A stretch of DNA of 64,000 nucleotides. It comes from Cylicocyclus nassatus. Taxonomy: Eukaryota > Nematoda > Chromadorea > Rhabditida > Strongylidae. The stretch is from NCBI GenBank assembly GCA_958299035.1, contig CATQJL010000316.1:91906443-91970442 (forward strand). Reading direction: 5' to 3'. This document shows positions 12,601-24,298 of the stretch, piece after piece (position 1 is the first letter of the stretch; each line of letters starts with the position of its first letter). The notes under the pieces were generated by a model. That model was not told the origin of the DNA. It ran no database searches and worked only from the letters and a program-made list of their open reading frames with translations. Made by a program: the position numbers and the translations under genes.

Positions 12601-13744
12601 GAAATAATGCAGATGCTGCGTCTATTTCGGTGTCTTTTAAACGCAACATATCCATGAACCGAAGGGAACAGAAAGCCAGAAAATCAGTGCAATGTGGTCA
12701 AAATTTGTACTTCTCAAACTAATGAGTCAATGAAAGACTGAGAATGAGTTCAGAGCTCGCTGCAGTACCTGATCGCGCGGGATGGAGTTTGTTATGCTTT
12801 GTGTCTGATGTAAGGCACGAAGGGATCTTTTAACGTCTCGAAAAACTATGAGCAGGAGAATGAGTTGTATCACATTTAATAATCTCGATGAGCGAAGGGT
12901 GACACAGGGTGACATTCAGGCAGCCAAAAATCAACTCAACATGATTTTGCAGATATCAGCGATGTAGAGGTGAAATGCGCAGGTGCAACAAGCGGATAGG
13001 GCGCTTTCGCATCGTTGACGTTGTCGTGCATTTGCGCGATTCTTTGCTGTCGGGAAATTCAGTTACGACGAAGCCCCTCTCAGGAGTGGACATGGACATT
13101 CTCGGACGGAATGTCATACAGCCGGGCCCCTCGGCTGAGCTCAGCTCGCAATTGAATAACGAGCGACGACGAGGATTAACTTCCGTGCGACGCCAACACG
13201 ACACCCTCACCACTGATGCTCGGCCCGAAATGAGGGCATCATCGAAATGAAACCGCTTCCGGCCAACTGCTCATTGGAGTCCTCGAGTCGATCGAGTTCA
13301 GGATATGGGGGCGGTCAGAATTTGCCTCAGTGAAGGGAACGAAATTATACTAAAGGCCAATTCCTTCTCCATTCAAAAACCGTGCTTTGATGAGTGCATC
13401 CTTTTCCTCAGCCGAATGACAGTTCAGAAGCGCCCGGAGGTGGATAAACAACCATACCACAGTGTTTTATCATGAAGCACAACCCTTTTGAGAGTTGCTA
13501 CCCTGGTAAGCAAATCAATATTGCGATTATTTGTGCTAATTTTGCAATCTAACACACATCTACAGCCACCACTAGCACATAGGAACAGATTAGGACAACG
13601 AACTCTCCGAGGATTTCTACTTTGGCCAACATAACTTCATTTGAAAGTGGATGATTAGCTGAAATATGCTACATATAGCCTCAAACAGGTTGGGATATGA
13701 TTTGTGAATAAGTTAGATAGTGACAATATTCATACTCTAATCTA
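9613..13744. other. Intergenic, mostly unrecognised
   Basis: A direct repeat of CAACGAACTATTATGAAGAT lies at 10645-10694. A weak tRNA-like B box (GGGTTCGACC on the minus strand near 10450) may be another SINE head. The minus frame 11804-12121 reads plausibly as protein and could hold an exon, but family and partners are unknown. A G+C-rich, purine-rich patch at 12200-12440 looks promoter-like. Confidence 0.35.
12970..13250 (+). CDS. Candidate exon, family unknown
   Basis: The frame ending at TGA 13248-13250 starts after a TTTTGCAG-type acceptor near 12955 and stays open for about 97 codons. It is richer in G+C than its surroundings. The peptide is Arg/Ser/Leu-rich (MRRCNKRIGRFRIVDVVVHL onward). 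The minus strand is also open over the same stretch, so strand choice is uncertain. No domain was recognised and no partner exon was found. It could also be promoter-associated non-coding sequence. Confidence 0.22.
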
Positions 13745-14010
13745 CTCGGAATGTTCGACTGTCGGAATATTCGGATAATCAGATGTTCGAGAAATAGTCG
13801 AATAAATAAAAAAGGCATTTATTGGAATGATTCATTCATTCGACGACTTGGAGAAATGACTTATTCGAATCTTCGACTACTCGAAGAGTTTCGACAACAG
13901 TTGCTCAAATAATCAAATATTCGATTAATGCATTCGAATAATCGATTATTGCATTTGAATATTCGAATATTCACTTACTCAAATAGTTGAGTATTTGTTC
14001 AAGTTCGGTT
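13745..14010. repeat. TATTCGAA-type array
   Basis: Variants of ATTCGAATATTCG with interruptions. It directly adjoins the TTAGG MITE beginning at 14015. Confidence 0.8.
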
Positions 14011-14014
14011 ATTA

Positions 14015-14704
14015 TTAGGTTTGCCCGAAAGATTCCGTCCCTTCATTTTTGAAAATTCTTAACTTTGCGCTGCCTCAACGGATTTGCTTTGCTATATTTT
14101 TATTAGAAAGGATAAATCTATCACTTTCAAATGCTGTTTTGCTGAGCCTTTGCTACGCACTGACTGCAGAGATAAAAATAGAGAAAGAAGACCGTATAAA
14201 CTTTGTTCATTTTTAACTTAGGTCGCCAAAAATCGAGAAAGCTGCAAAAAAATCTGAAATCCTCAACACATAAGCTTTTTGACCCACTCTTTCCAGCTGT
14301 GAAAAAATTGACTTGCTTGGACGTCTCTGTAAGAAGTTACGAATTACCAGTTTACTACAGAAATTGACACTTTTCTCGAAAATCATAACTTTTTGAAGAG
14401 ACGTCCAAACAGGACAAACTCTTCACAGTTGGGAAGAGTAGGTTAAAAAATCTATGTATTGGCGATTTCAGATTTTGACACACCGTTCCGTTCCCGATTT
14501 TTGGCGACCTAAATTAAAATGAACAAAGTTTATATGGTCTTCTTTTTCTATTTTTATCTCCGCAGTCAGTGCGTAGCAAAGGCTCAGCAAATTTGAAAGC
14601 ATATTTTTCCTTTCTAATAAAAATACAGCAAGGCAAATCCGTTAAGGTAGCGCAAAGTTATGAGTTTTCAAAAATGAAACGAGAGAACTTTCGGGCCGAC
14701 CTAA
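14015..14704. mobile_element. Mariner-type foldback MITE, TTAGGTTTGCCCGAAAG ends
   Basis: The left end is TTAGGTTTGCCCGAAAG and the right end is CTTTCGGGCCGACCTAA. The two arms of about 300 bp are near-complete inverted copies (TTTTGAAAATTCTTAACTTT against its complement at 14655; GCTACGCACTGACTGCAGAG near 14150 against CTCCGCAGTCAGTGCGTAGC near 14560). TA flanks both ends, and the right TA (14705-14706) is also the left TA of the next element. Ends of this type are seen in nematode mariner elements. There is no transposase. Confidence 0.9.
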
Positions 14705-14706
14705 TA

Positions 14707-16175
14707 TTAGGTCATTCCGAAAGTAATTTCGCTTTTTTCAAACGGGCGCCACATTTGATGGAAGAGAGGTTCTAACAAGGGAATGGTCAGAAGTCGAAGT
14801 GGCCAAACCAGAGAAGCTGTATATCATTCGATGCAGTATAAAACACTGACTTCGAATCTGTCTTCCTTATCTGCTTCCCGCTTCTGTGGACGAAGCTACA
14901 AGGGGTTTTATTGTGAAAAAATCATACATAAAAACATCGAAATTAAGCACATTATTGCGCTTTTAGCTCAACTTCTGGCTTCAAAAATTTTAGGTAAGCT
15001 AGCTGCATGTTTTGGCCCAGCATTGAGGCGAACGTGGCTCTATACGGCTAAATTTTCAATTTCACGCACAGTTTCTTAGCAAAATAATGGTCTTTAATGG
15101 CTTATAGCTTCGTCCAGAAAAGCGATAAGCAGGTAAGGAAGACAGATTTAGAGTCAGCGCTTCATGCTGCATCTAACGGTATGCAGCTTGTCTGAAATGG
15201 CCACTTCGATTTTTGACCATTTCCTTGTAAGAGATCTTGGAAGCCTTCGATGCAGAATTTTATTCTCTTTCTAACGGTTATGAAAATGTTGCAAAACAGT
15301 CAACAAGCTTTCAGAAAATAACCAAAATCTGCGACCCATGCTTTTTGAGATGGTCAAGTTTCGCGATTTTTTAAAACTATCATATCAGTCCTCAGAAGGA
15401 TTCAAGTAACGGTTCGATAGAGTAAATCTTACAGGATACAGTACTGCTTTTTTCTCCTTTCCATAGCTTGTCATACATTTTCGACAAAATTTTAGCCGAT
15501 GCTACCGATTTTTATACTTGGGCAGCTAAATCCTCGTAGAACATCAAAAGAAGAGCAGCTTTCGCACTATTCAAATCAGCATTTACTCCTCTTTCTAACA
15601 GGTGTTTTTTGTTTCCGATTCGTTTAGTTTCCGAGGAGAAAACATCATAACTCATTTTTTAAGCAAGCCCCAGGCTGTACCCGAAAAACTCGAAATTTGA
15701 TATTTCGAACCCGTAAACCCTCACTTGCTTTGTAGAATTAATGCTAGCTCATAATACCATCTTGGTAGTCTCAAATTACGAAAAATTATGATGTTTGATG
15801 CGATTGTGGCTGAGGTGGGCCTGCCAAAATCCGATGGTTCTTTAAGAAATCATTTGAAAAATTACGGCGAGCTGCGAGGAAGAGAAAAAGTAGTACTGTA
15901 TTCTGTAAGGTTTACTCTATCGAACCGTTACTTGAATCCTTCTGAGGACTGATATGATAGTTTTAAAAAATCGTGAAACTTGACCATCTCAAAAAGCATG
16001 GGTCGCAGATTTTGGTTATTTTCTGAAAGCTCGTTGACTGTTTTGCAATATTTTCATAACCGTTAGAAAGAGAATAAAATTCTGCATCGAATGCTTCCAA
16101 GTCTCTTAGAAACCTTTCTTCCATCAAATGTGACGCCCGTTTGAAAAAAGCGAAATTACTTTCGGAATGACCTAA
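14707..16175. mobile_element. Mariner-type foldback MITE carrying a nested MITE
   Basis: Ends are TTAGGTCATTCCGAAAGTAA and its complement. Arms of several hundred bp pair (TTTTTCAAACGGGCG, GTCCTCAGAAGGATTCAAGT, TTACTCTATCGAACCGTTAC). The left arm is interrupted by a complete CAAGGG-family MITE (14776-15227); without it the element is about 1.0 kb. TA flanks both ends, the left one shared with the preceding MITE. Non-autonomous. Confidence 0.9.
14776..15227. mobile_element. CAAGGG-family MITE nested in another MITE
   Basis: This is a second copy of the element at 1910-2359. It has CAAGGGAATGGTCAGAAGTC at the left and a slightly diverged complement (TTGACCATTTCCTTG) at the right. TAA stands on both sides (14773-14775, 15228-15230). 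The uninterrupted right arm of the host element reads TTTCTAAGAGACTTGG on the complement, against GGTTCTAA...TAAGAGATCTTGG here, so the empty site has one TAA. That proves a 3-bp target duplication. Confidence 0.92.
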
Positions 16176-16320
16176 TATATTCGAAAGTTCGAATTGCCGA
16201 ATGTGACCGTATTCGAATTTTGAGTTTGATTAATATGAAAATCGGAGGTCGAATAATATTCTTTCATTCAAAAAATTTTCGAAAAATATTTATTCGATAT
16301 TCACTCGTTCGAGATTACAA
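16176..16320. repeat. TATTCGAA-type array, short
   Basis: Degenerate ATTCGA-rich block beginning immediately after the TTAGG element at its right TA. Blocks of the same type thus lie on both outer sides of the 14015-16175 pair. Confidence 0.65.
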
Positions 16321-18759
16321 AATTCAACTATTTAATGTGCGTTCAATCGATGAAAATTTCCGTTAGTTACAACTATACTGTTTCTTGCTACACGCGTGTC
16401 ATAACCATGGGCAAGCGGGGGGAGTGGCGTGACACACCTAGGGGGGCGGGGGTGTATTGAGGAGTAGAGATGGGAGGGGGGTATAGAATTGATACTGATG
16501 TTAGCAATAACACGATATTCACTAGCAATGCTAGATAGGCCCATTGTGCAAAATATTAGCACATTGATGTTTTGACCTATCATCATATGCATACAGTAAG
16601 CACAAAAGTCTCAAAAGCATAAGAACATCAATTTCGTAATTAGCATGGCAAATAATCTCTGTGAGCGAAGTTTCAGCAAATTATAAGCCAAATATTGGGC
16701 CACTCGAGTGAGATGATCATTTTCGAACATGTTCACTTTGTTTCAAAGGGAAGTTGATTACTTATTTTTGCATTTAATACAAGGTATCCACTCTTTGGTC
16801 TCAATAGGAATCCAACTTCAAATAACTTTCAAACTAAGTGATCACGAACAAGTCAAAACCTCGTTTTTACCATTTTCAGTATCTCAGACTAGAGAAGACC
16901 AATTAGGCTCATATCACTATTGTAAAAATTACGAGGCTTAGGTTATCGAGTACATATATTTTTGCTGCTTTCACTAGCGATTTACGCAGTAGCGCAGACT
17001 TAGCTTGCTTGTTACCGTAATCCAATATTTTCGCAGTGTTTTCCGCTTGCATAGATAAGGAAAATTCTTCCCCTAGGAGGAACAATTTCAAATAAGTTCC
17101 TGTTTTGGAGAAGGCGGTTGTGTAGTGGCAACAATATAACAAAGACAGATATTTGAATGCTCTGAAAGTTCTCCTTTTGTAGAGAAGAAGATTTGGCAGT
17201 GACAACAATAAACACAGATATTTGAGTACACTGAAGGTAATTCAATAAGGTGTGGCTCACCTTAAAAAGGTGTAGCAGCCACAGCTTTTCCGAGGTTGTG
17301 CCACACGCCGTCAACTCACCTCCAAAGAGAAATTTAGCCAACAAAATATACGCAGTTCAATATCCAAAATCTCGTCCGTAGAATTGATTAGAGCTCAAGT
17401 CGCCTTCTTTCCTTTGAGCAATAGATGCTGGAAGCACTGTAAGCGAAAACTAGGACAAATAAGGTTTTGGCTGGCCCTTGATTCCATAGTTTGATGGTTA
17501 TGTGAAGTAGGGTTTGTGGTATGGACAAATAGGGAGTAATCTTTGTATTGAGTTTGGAAAGAGCTAACTAATTCACTTTAAATATAATAGTTAGCCATGT
17601 TTGGAAATGATAGCTTTACTTAGGTAACCCAATATTGGGAGCCCTCAAAATTCGCCAGAACTTGGCCCACATGGGTTATTTGACAACCTGATTACGAAAA
17701 TTTTACTGATCATGATTGGTAGAGTCTTTATATCATGCCTCTGGTAAGCAAACGATAAGGAGGGGGCATTGAGATAGAACTTAGGGCGAGGGGTGGGGGT
17801 CGTATGGGGCGGTTGGCGGTTCTGCCACATCTCTTGCTCACCCCTAATCATAATTTCAAACTTGGATTTCTCCTTCGACTGACTTGCTAAAATATAAGCG
17901 ATGAGCAGCTGATATGACTGGTAACAATCTGGCAATACCAAACAAGCTCAACGATTATTTTTACAGAGCAACGGCTATTGCTCAACCTTGATTATCTACT
18001 TGGCTACTGATTGTTAGTAATAGGCTCAACATGCATTGAATAAACCCTTGAGCGTTATGCAGGCTATGCACTCGTGTGAATATAAGCTAATCTCAAAAGG
18101 AAGAAAAATAACTACAGTGAATCACAGGATTTCCAAGCAGTTTCATACCGACCTATGTTAAGAATTATGGACGTTTTGAAATACGCAAAGTCGGTACCTA
18201 TTTATAGTGCCTCCGTATCAAATGAACAAAACCAAACGAAGGAGGAAATGGAGAAAGGATTACATGTTGTTAATAGGTTGGATTCCAACGCCACACGGTC
18301 CACACGGGTCGTGCAAACAGGAAGAAAGTTAAAAATGAATGAATAAACAACTGCACAGAAAATTTGAAGACTGCATCACATAGAAACCTAGCTAGGTACT
18401 GCTGTGCGCTATGTGCGAATCCTCGTATAATGGAAGCTTGTAGCAAATTCCCAGCCTATCAGATGGCGAACGTCAGCAATCAACCGGTGAGAACTCTGCG
18501 GAGACTGATTCTTGGTGTTTCGCACACAGCAAGCGTACAATAGCTAAAAGGCGAATAAGCAGGCTAGAGGAATGCACAAGGGACATTTCATCAGAAAAAA
18601 TTGCACAGATTTACTTCAGCTCAAGATCTAACTACCACTGCTATTACGCAACAGCAGTGGCGGTCAGAAGGGGGGGGACGACCCCCCCCCCCCGAGAGTG
18701 GGTCGCGAAATTTTTGAAAGTTACTTATATGGGTTATAAGAATGTGCAAGTGACTTGTG
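16321..18759. other. Intergenic, nothing recognised
   Basis: Contains G-rich runs (16435-16485, 18668-18695) and short frames without family signatures. Confidence 0.4.
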
Positions 18760-18761
18760 TA

Positions 18762-18893
18762 CAATACCGCTCACATTTTTTGAAAAATAGACGCGAATGT
18801 ATGGACATGTATGGACATGTATGGACATGTCCGTACATGTCCATACATGTCCATACATTCGCATCTATTTTTCAAAAAATGTGAGCGGTATTG
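18762..18893. mobile_element. Near-perfect 132-bp palindrome, TA-flanked
   Basis: Arms of about 66 bp start CAATACCGCTCACATTTTTT and are almost identical inverted copies. The centre is three direct copies of TATGGACATG followed by three inverted ones. TA lies on both sides, so it is probably a very young or gene-converted MITE. Frames through it give repeats of MDMYGHVW and are not genes. Confidence 0.85.
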
Positions 18894-18987
18894 TATAATT
18901 GTAAATAATTAAAATGATATTTGAAATTATCAAGAAATTCGATTTAGCCTTGTAAAAAGAAATTTTTCGGGCCCCCTTTTTCTAATG

Positions 18988-19555
18988 TTAGATTGGTCCG
19001 AGTTCTGTCGCACCACATTCAAAAATTCATAACTTGGGTTTTTTGAACTGATTTGTTTTTTCATTTTTTATGAAAGAGCATTATCTTCATAGAGGTACCT
19101 TAGCGGCTTTCTGTTAAGCACACATTGCATAGAAGCGGTGAAGAAAACTAGTCAATTTTTTTCTTTTCTGTGTGGGATCATAAAAAATCTGCAACTTGCA
19201 GTAAAAATCGGAGATGTCAGTATTATAATTTCTATTAGCTGCTCTTTCTAACTATGCAAAGTTTGCGGTGATTGATCGTCTCTATGAAAAGTTATGATTT
19301 TCGAAAAAATTGCCAAGATAAATCAAATCTCCACTTTTGCATCACTTGCTCGAAAATCATAACTGTTTATAGAGACGCTCAATCAGCGCATACCTTGCAC
19401 AATTAGAAAAAGCAGGTAAAAGAACCTATATCTCTGAGAGCTCTGATTTTTACTGCAATTTTCGGATTTTTTATGACCCTACACAGAAATTTGAAAATTT
19501 GAGTAATTTTTCTCTACCGCTTCTAACTATGCAGTGTGTGCTCAATAGAATGCCC
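18988..19555. mobile_element. Foldback MITE, right end truncated
   Basis: The left end TTAGATTGGTCCGAG fits the TTAGG class. Inner arms pair: GTTAAGCACACATTGCATAG near 19113 with its relative near 19530, and ATCATAAAAAATCTGCAACT near 19180 with the complement of GGATTTTTTATGACCC near 19465. About 125 bp of the left arm has no right partner. C-runs at 19594-19604 and 19641-19653 follow the break. Confidence 0.7.
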
Positions 19556-19704
19556 AAAAATTTTTTCGGAAATCAGAAAAAAATTTTGTCGGACACCCCC
19601 CCCCCCTCACTGCCACAATCAGATAAGGCCTTGCACAAGAACCCCCCCCCCCCCCTTCACGTTTCTCTGCCTTTCGCTTCGTATTGCTAATCGGTTTTTC
19701 ATAC

Positions 19705-19946
19705 TTCCTTGTATTTGTAGTTCGCTGCGGATTGTTTAGAGCTAAAGTATAAACATTAAAGGGCATGTCATAACTTTTGGCTAATCCAAGAGCTTTTTGT
19801 CTTAGATCTTCCAGAAATCTACCATCCTGTGCTAAGCCATGTGCACGTATGAATCTCATTCCTTTATATATTGCAAGTGATTCATTTTTTAGTACCTCAT
19901 TGTCGACAAGGGGTCTGCAGCTGACACGCTGAGAATTTCCTGCTTT
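19705..19946 (-). CDS. Orphan internal exon, family unknown
   Basis: On the minus strand an acceptor (CTTTGACAG) leads into 80 open codons that close at a good donor (AGGAA|GTATGA). The peptide looks like ordinary globular protein: KAGNSQRVSCRPL, then NESLAIYKGMRFIRAHGLAQ, then DGRFLEDLRQKALGLAKSYD and MPFNVYTLALNNPQ. The frame also stays open into the C-run beyond, where composition turns artificial, which supports splicing at the donor. No domain was recognised and no neighbouring exon in compatible phase was found within several kb, so it may belong to a gene with large introns or be a broken fragment. Confidence 0.4.
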
Positions 19947-21063
19947 CTGTCAAAGTATTCAAATCAGACAGAAATAGCTACAAAGAAAAACTTAACGTTA
20001 AGTTGTTAATGCCATTAGTTGCGTTTGGAAACATACTAGGATATATTGTATCATTCTTAGAGAAATGAATTATTACTTCTGATTTAACGTTTCCAGGGGA
20101 GGGGAACTTTTCGTACGATTGGGGACCTCGCACCTATTCTTCGCACCTTTCTCGCACCTACTTCGCATATCTCCATCCTCGTAGTGAGACAAATTCTCCA
20201 ATACAGCTGGGAGAGAGGAGTGGAGCTACTCAACCACTTTTGTTTTCAGTGACACAAAGGTTATAAACGTTGACTACGCTGCCTATCACCATCCCGATTC
20301 AATTTTTTTAAAAGTTACATTACAGCCCTTCCACGTGTTAGAGTTGCTAGACCCTCAGCAAAGCTTGTGTGGTCCATTTTTCAGCCTCAATTGCGGTACG
20401 GCGTTGCGCGATCATCGGGGTCAAGGATTCGCCCAGTCAGTGTCTATCGAACTGTTCGCGACGTTTATACTGCTTTCCCTCTTGCAGTTCCATTCCTGAT
20501 AGAATTGAGTCCATGTCTACCATTCTGCTTTCACCTGAAAATCAGGATATTGCTTTCAAATTCTTGATAAGTTGCCGTGTCATTCAAGAATACAAATCCT
20601 ACTCTCTGATGTATGGTGGGGTACTACGATAGATATGCATAAGCGAACGCTATCAATTTACTCACGGAGGCACATATGCCTCTTTTTGAGGTTAGCAAAA
20701 ACACTGTTCAGTGGAAAAAGTACGTTACAAGGTCAGAATTTGCCTTTTCGTATCCGATTGCAACGTCCCAGATTTGGCAATGCAATCTTGCTCGAAACAG
20801 TCGAAGCTGAATCAAACATCATTTCAAGCTTCTATTCAGAACTTTATCCTTGATACTAAGCTAACATTTCGAGTGCTTGCTAGAATGTTAGCCAGTGCTT
20901 ATTGTACTATTCAACGGGAAAAATCTGCACAGAACCACAAAGTATTTTACCCGAAAGACATTCTTATCATTCGTAATGGAAGCAAGTAATCGCATAAAAA
21001 GGTTGCTACCCTTACAACTGATATACAGATTGAATCGTTTGGGCACTTTAGTAACTACTTAAC
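19947..21063. other. Intergenic with unresolved plus-strand frames
   Basis: Between 20367 and 20990 several overlapping plus frames are open (66 to 93 codons). One frame beginning after TTTTTCAG at 20385 is hydrophobic (SIELFATFILLSLLQ). None gives a recognisable domain or a consistent splice model. Confidence 0.3.
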
Positions 21064-21130
21064 TATTAGGTTGCCCCGAAAGTTTTGTTCGTTTTTTTCA
21101 TTGCTCACTAAAACTCACAGAACATCAATC
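21064..21130. mobile_element. Single TTAGGTTGCCCCGAAAG transposon end
   Basis: TTAGGTTGCCCCGAAAGTTTTG preceded by TA is a mariner-type terminus. Further sequence to about 21890 contains fragments similar to MITE arms (GCATCGAATGCATTTG near 21838), but no right terminus was seen, so this is a truncated copy. Confidence 0.5.
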
Positions 21131-21947
21131 CATGAATGACTTAGGCACCATTTGATTCAGAATTTTATCCTCTTTCTTAAAGCCAGATTTGCTCTCTGAT
21201 CTACGCTGTCTTTTCAATGTTACGGCCATGGCTTTTTAAGCAACTCAGCAGTAACGCCAAATCTTTCTGAATTTTAAAAATTCCGATGTTTTCAAAAAGC
21301 GCTGGTAACTGTTGTAGAGCAAACATTTGGCTATATTGTCCCCATTTTAAGTTACATAGGTCAAGTTTACCAAGTCCGTTATAATTATTCATTCATTAAA
21401 AAACGCGGCTTTTTGATTATGTTTACCACGTAAAATCACCAAAAATTCCGCAAAAGCTGCTTTTTCACGGGAAATCAAACTTGATTATGCTAAATACTTA
21501 GAAAGAATCAGTTTTAATTCACAGAAACTTCAAAGCTTTCGTGTATTTGCTGCAGTTGGGTGTTTCATGACTTGGTCAAAAATCGAGACCTCCCAAATAA
21601 ATAATTTCTTGAAACTAAAAACAGCAGATTAGAAGAACCTAAAAATTTTAGCTTGTGGTCAGAGAATTGGTCTATTAATCCATACTCAACCTGTCCCGAA
21701 ACTTCGGGAGAAATCTTCAAAGTCAGCCCAACTTTAAGCAGATTAAATTGACGGGTGGAGAATTTTGGCGATAATCAAAAAAATCATATAAGGTTATGGT
21801 TGGAAAATGTATTCATAAGAAAGAGAAGGGAAAGCTGCATCGAATGCATTTGAAACTCATTCAGGTCTTTATTGTGCGTGATTTTATAGTAGTTTGAAAA
21901 ATTGGACAAAACTTTCGAGACAACATAATATGTTGATATGATTCCAG

Positions 21948-24298
21948 ATGCAGCGCCTAGCTCGTGTTCGCATTTTGGAACCTGAAGACCCGTCAACAAT
22001 TTCACCTTTTGAGCAAAGGATCAGGAAGATACTTGCATTCGCATACCGTATTTCGGTGTCCATCTTCGCTACCATACATCTCTTCGACTTCTTATTCAGC
22101 AGCGTCTGGATGCACGGTTATATCTGGTCGCTAAACTTACCGATTGATCTTGATATGTCCGACAAATCGGCCGGTGCTATCGTTTATCACCAACTAGAAC
22201 AGGTCTGTGATTTTCGAAGTTCGTACTGTGAAAGGGATTGCGGGGGAAGGAAAGAACAGGATGGGTGGGGGGGGGGGTGGCGAGAGAAGATGCACATGTG
22301 TACCAATTCTTGGATGTTTTGTGCAACTAAACACTCCACTATGGAATTGGGTAGAAAATGTTTAGATATGCTAAAAAGATCTGGATAATCCAGCTAAGAG
22401 ACCTAATGCGGAGTGCTTTGAAGTAAAAAAAGAGTTAAGCAAAAACTGCTGCGACGTTACGACGCCCGTTATACGCAAAAGCTGTAGAGTCGTGGTGACA
22501 AGCAAAAGATGATGTCCACATGGAGCCTCTACCACTCATATGTCCCGAGCAAACTTCGGAATGATATTGTTCGATGATCTTTAATGAGATGTTTCGTTTA
22601 GGTTGGCAACAGAGAACGTCTATGTCTTATGGCAGCGAAAGTTCTTGCGATCACGACGCTGCTAATGTGAGATTTGCAAAACACATACACCTGTGATTCC
22701 AAAGTACATTTCGATGCAATACGTTTTTTAGATTCTCTGGTTTTGCATCCGGCAAGCCCCAAAACGTCTGGAAACTATTTCAGCTTAGCACATGTGTAGG
22801 AGTCTTGGCAGGGTTTGTTCGAGCACTTCAGGTACAGTACATGTTACAGGGTGTCCCAAAAAAATGTATCGAACGTTGATCGTTAATATCTCTCTTCCCA
22901 AGAACTTTGCCTTGCTTCAGGTATCGTTTTGTAGAGCTGGCTTCAACTTAGATTTGCTTTAGTGAACGAATCACCCATCTGTCTTCATTACTGTAACATT
23001 ACGGTAGAAACTTAAAACAAATGGTGTCAATGTGGAAAAAGCTGCCGTTCCAAAATTTTTCAAAAAATTGTGAAAACTTGTGTAATAGGGTTTTTATGGA
23101 CGCTGAGTTCAATAATCAACTATTCACATGATTACGAAGCTTTTTAAACGGTGTAATCGCACTTTTTAAGAACATTGAAAAAACGGCCGCTGCCTCTCTA
23201 CCATAACTCTTCACTGAAGCACTATAATAAGTTGAGAACTTTACAATTAGAATCAGCAACTCTAAATGGCCTAGTGTAAAAGTTTTCAGGCTGTTTTGAT
23301 TCCTTTCTGAGGCAAAATATGGCCTTTCATTGCTTAAAACCCTCTTTGAAGTTTCTACCGTAATCCTACAGTAATGAAGAGAAATAAGTGATTCGTTTTA
23401 TAATGCAAATCTAAGTTGAAGCCAGCTCTGCAGATTGGTACCTGAAGCAAGAGAAAAGACTTTTTTAGAAGAGAGATATTAACGATTAAACGTTCGATAC
23501 ATTTTTTTGGGAACCCTGTATTTTTATCTCGAAAGTCGCCTTGGTAATAGCCTTACTTCTTCATTATGCACATTGTATTGATTGTGAGTAGCGAAATAAG
23601 TTGCTTGATATAAACATTGCGTTCAAAAATTGTAAGGCCCTTTTTTCAGCTCAAACAAAGGCTCTTCTCATCTCTTCACGAGGGATTTTACTGCTACCTT
23701 ATAACATTTGTCGTTGGCTTGATCCTGACGCTTAAACCATTGGAGAGATTGCCCACCTCTAAGTCATCGCCACAGCAGAAGATGACCGCGGAGCATGTGG
23801 GTTTGCATTTTTTTTGTTTCAGCGCTTTTACGCTTAGGTTGAGTCAAAGTTGATGCACTTTGATAGTCCACTTTGAACAGTACATCTTCCTCAGAATCTT
23901 TCTAAACGCATGAGAGTAGTGGTAAACAGCAAATTTCAGTAATACAGCATTCTTGCGCATCCTCTGGGAGAAAGATTCTAGCCTATGTAGAAATTGCAGA
24001 TTTTATCTATTTCGAGAGAGTAACTGGCACTGACATACATTAAGGAAGCGCATTCGCTCCTTTTCCAACGATTGGCTCAGCAGTGATGCTTACTAATAAA
24101 ACTAACGTAAAGGCTCATTATTGAACTCATCAAAGTCTGTACACTGATACTATCACTTATGATCGTTTTGCATAGGAGCGCTACCTTGTTTTTTCTTTTA
24201 TTTAAACAATTCTTTCACAGATGCCAGCTGAGCAAGTCGAGGAGAATAACAATGATGTTACGCAAGGAGGAGAAAAGAAAGAAAACAACAATTACTAG
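21948..24298 (+). CDS. Four-TM membrane protein, unknown family (5 exons)
   Basis: Exons 21948-22202, 22602-22666, 22732-22831, 23650-23796 and 24221-24298 join in phase to 214 codons plus TAG. The start ATG follows a GATTCCAG acceptor directly, so it may be a trans-splice site or a downstream exon of a longer gene. Hydrophobic segments are near residues 27-52 (ILAFAYRISVSIFATIHLFD), 92-108, 121-138 and 149-165 (YLITFVVGLILTL). The tail is polar (QVEENNNDVTQGGEKKENNN). An AATAAA signal lies at 24407-24412. Intron 3 holds a complete MITE 15 bp from the donor. The family was not recognised; it resembles a small multi-pass organelle or secretory-pathway protein only in general form. Confidence 0.72.
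22847..23518. mobile_element. Foldback MITE, CAGGGTGTCCCAAAAAAATG ends, intronic
   Basis: The left end CAGGGTGTCCCAAAAAAATG and right end CATTTTTTTGGGAACCCTG are inverted, and arms of at least 170 bp pair (GATATTAACG, GCCAGCTCTGC, TTACTGTAGGATTACGGTAG). TA flanks both sides. It sits inside intron 3 of the four-TM gene, in the middle of which is a spacer of about 300 bp. Confidence 0.9.

Noticed and set aside
20367..20990. An aquaporin-like exon suggested by a hydrophobic frame after TTTTTCAG
   Set aside because: No NPA motif, no donor in phase and no further exon; the resemblance is too weak.
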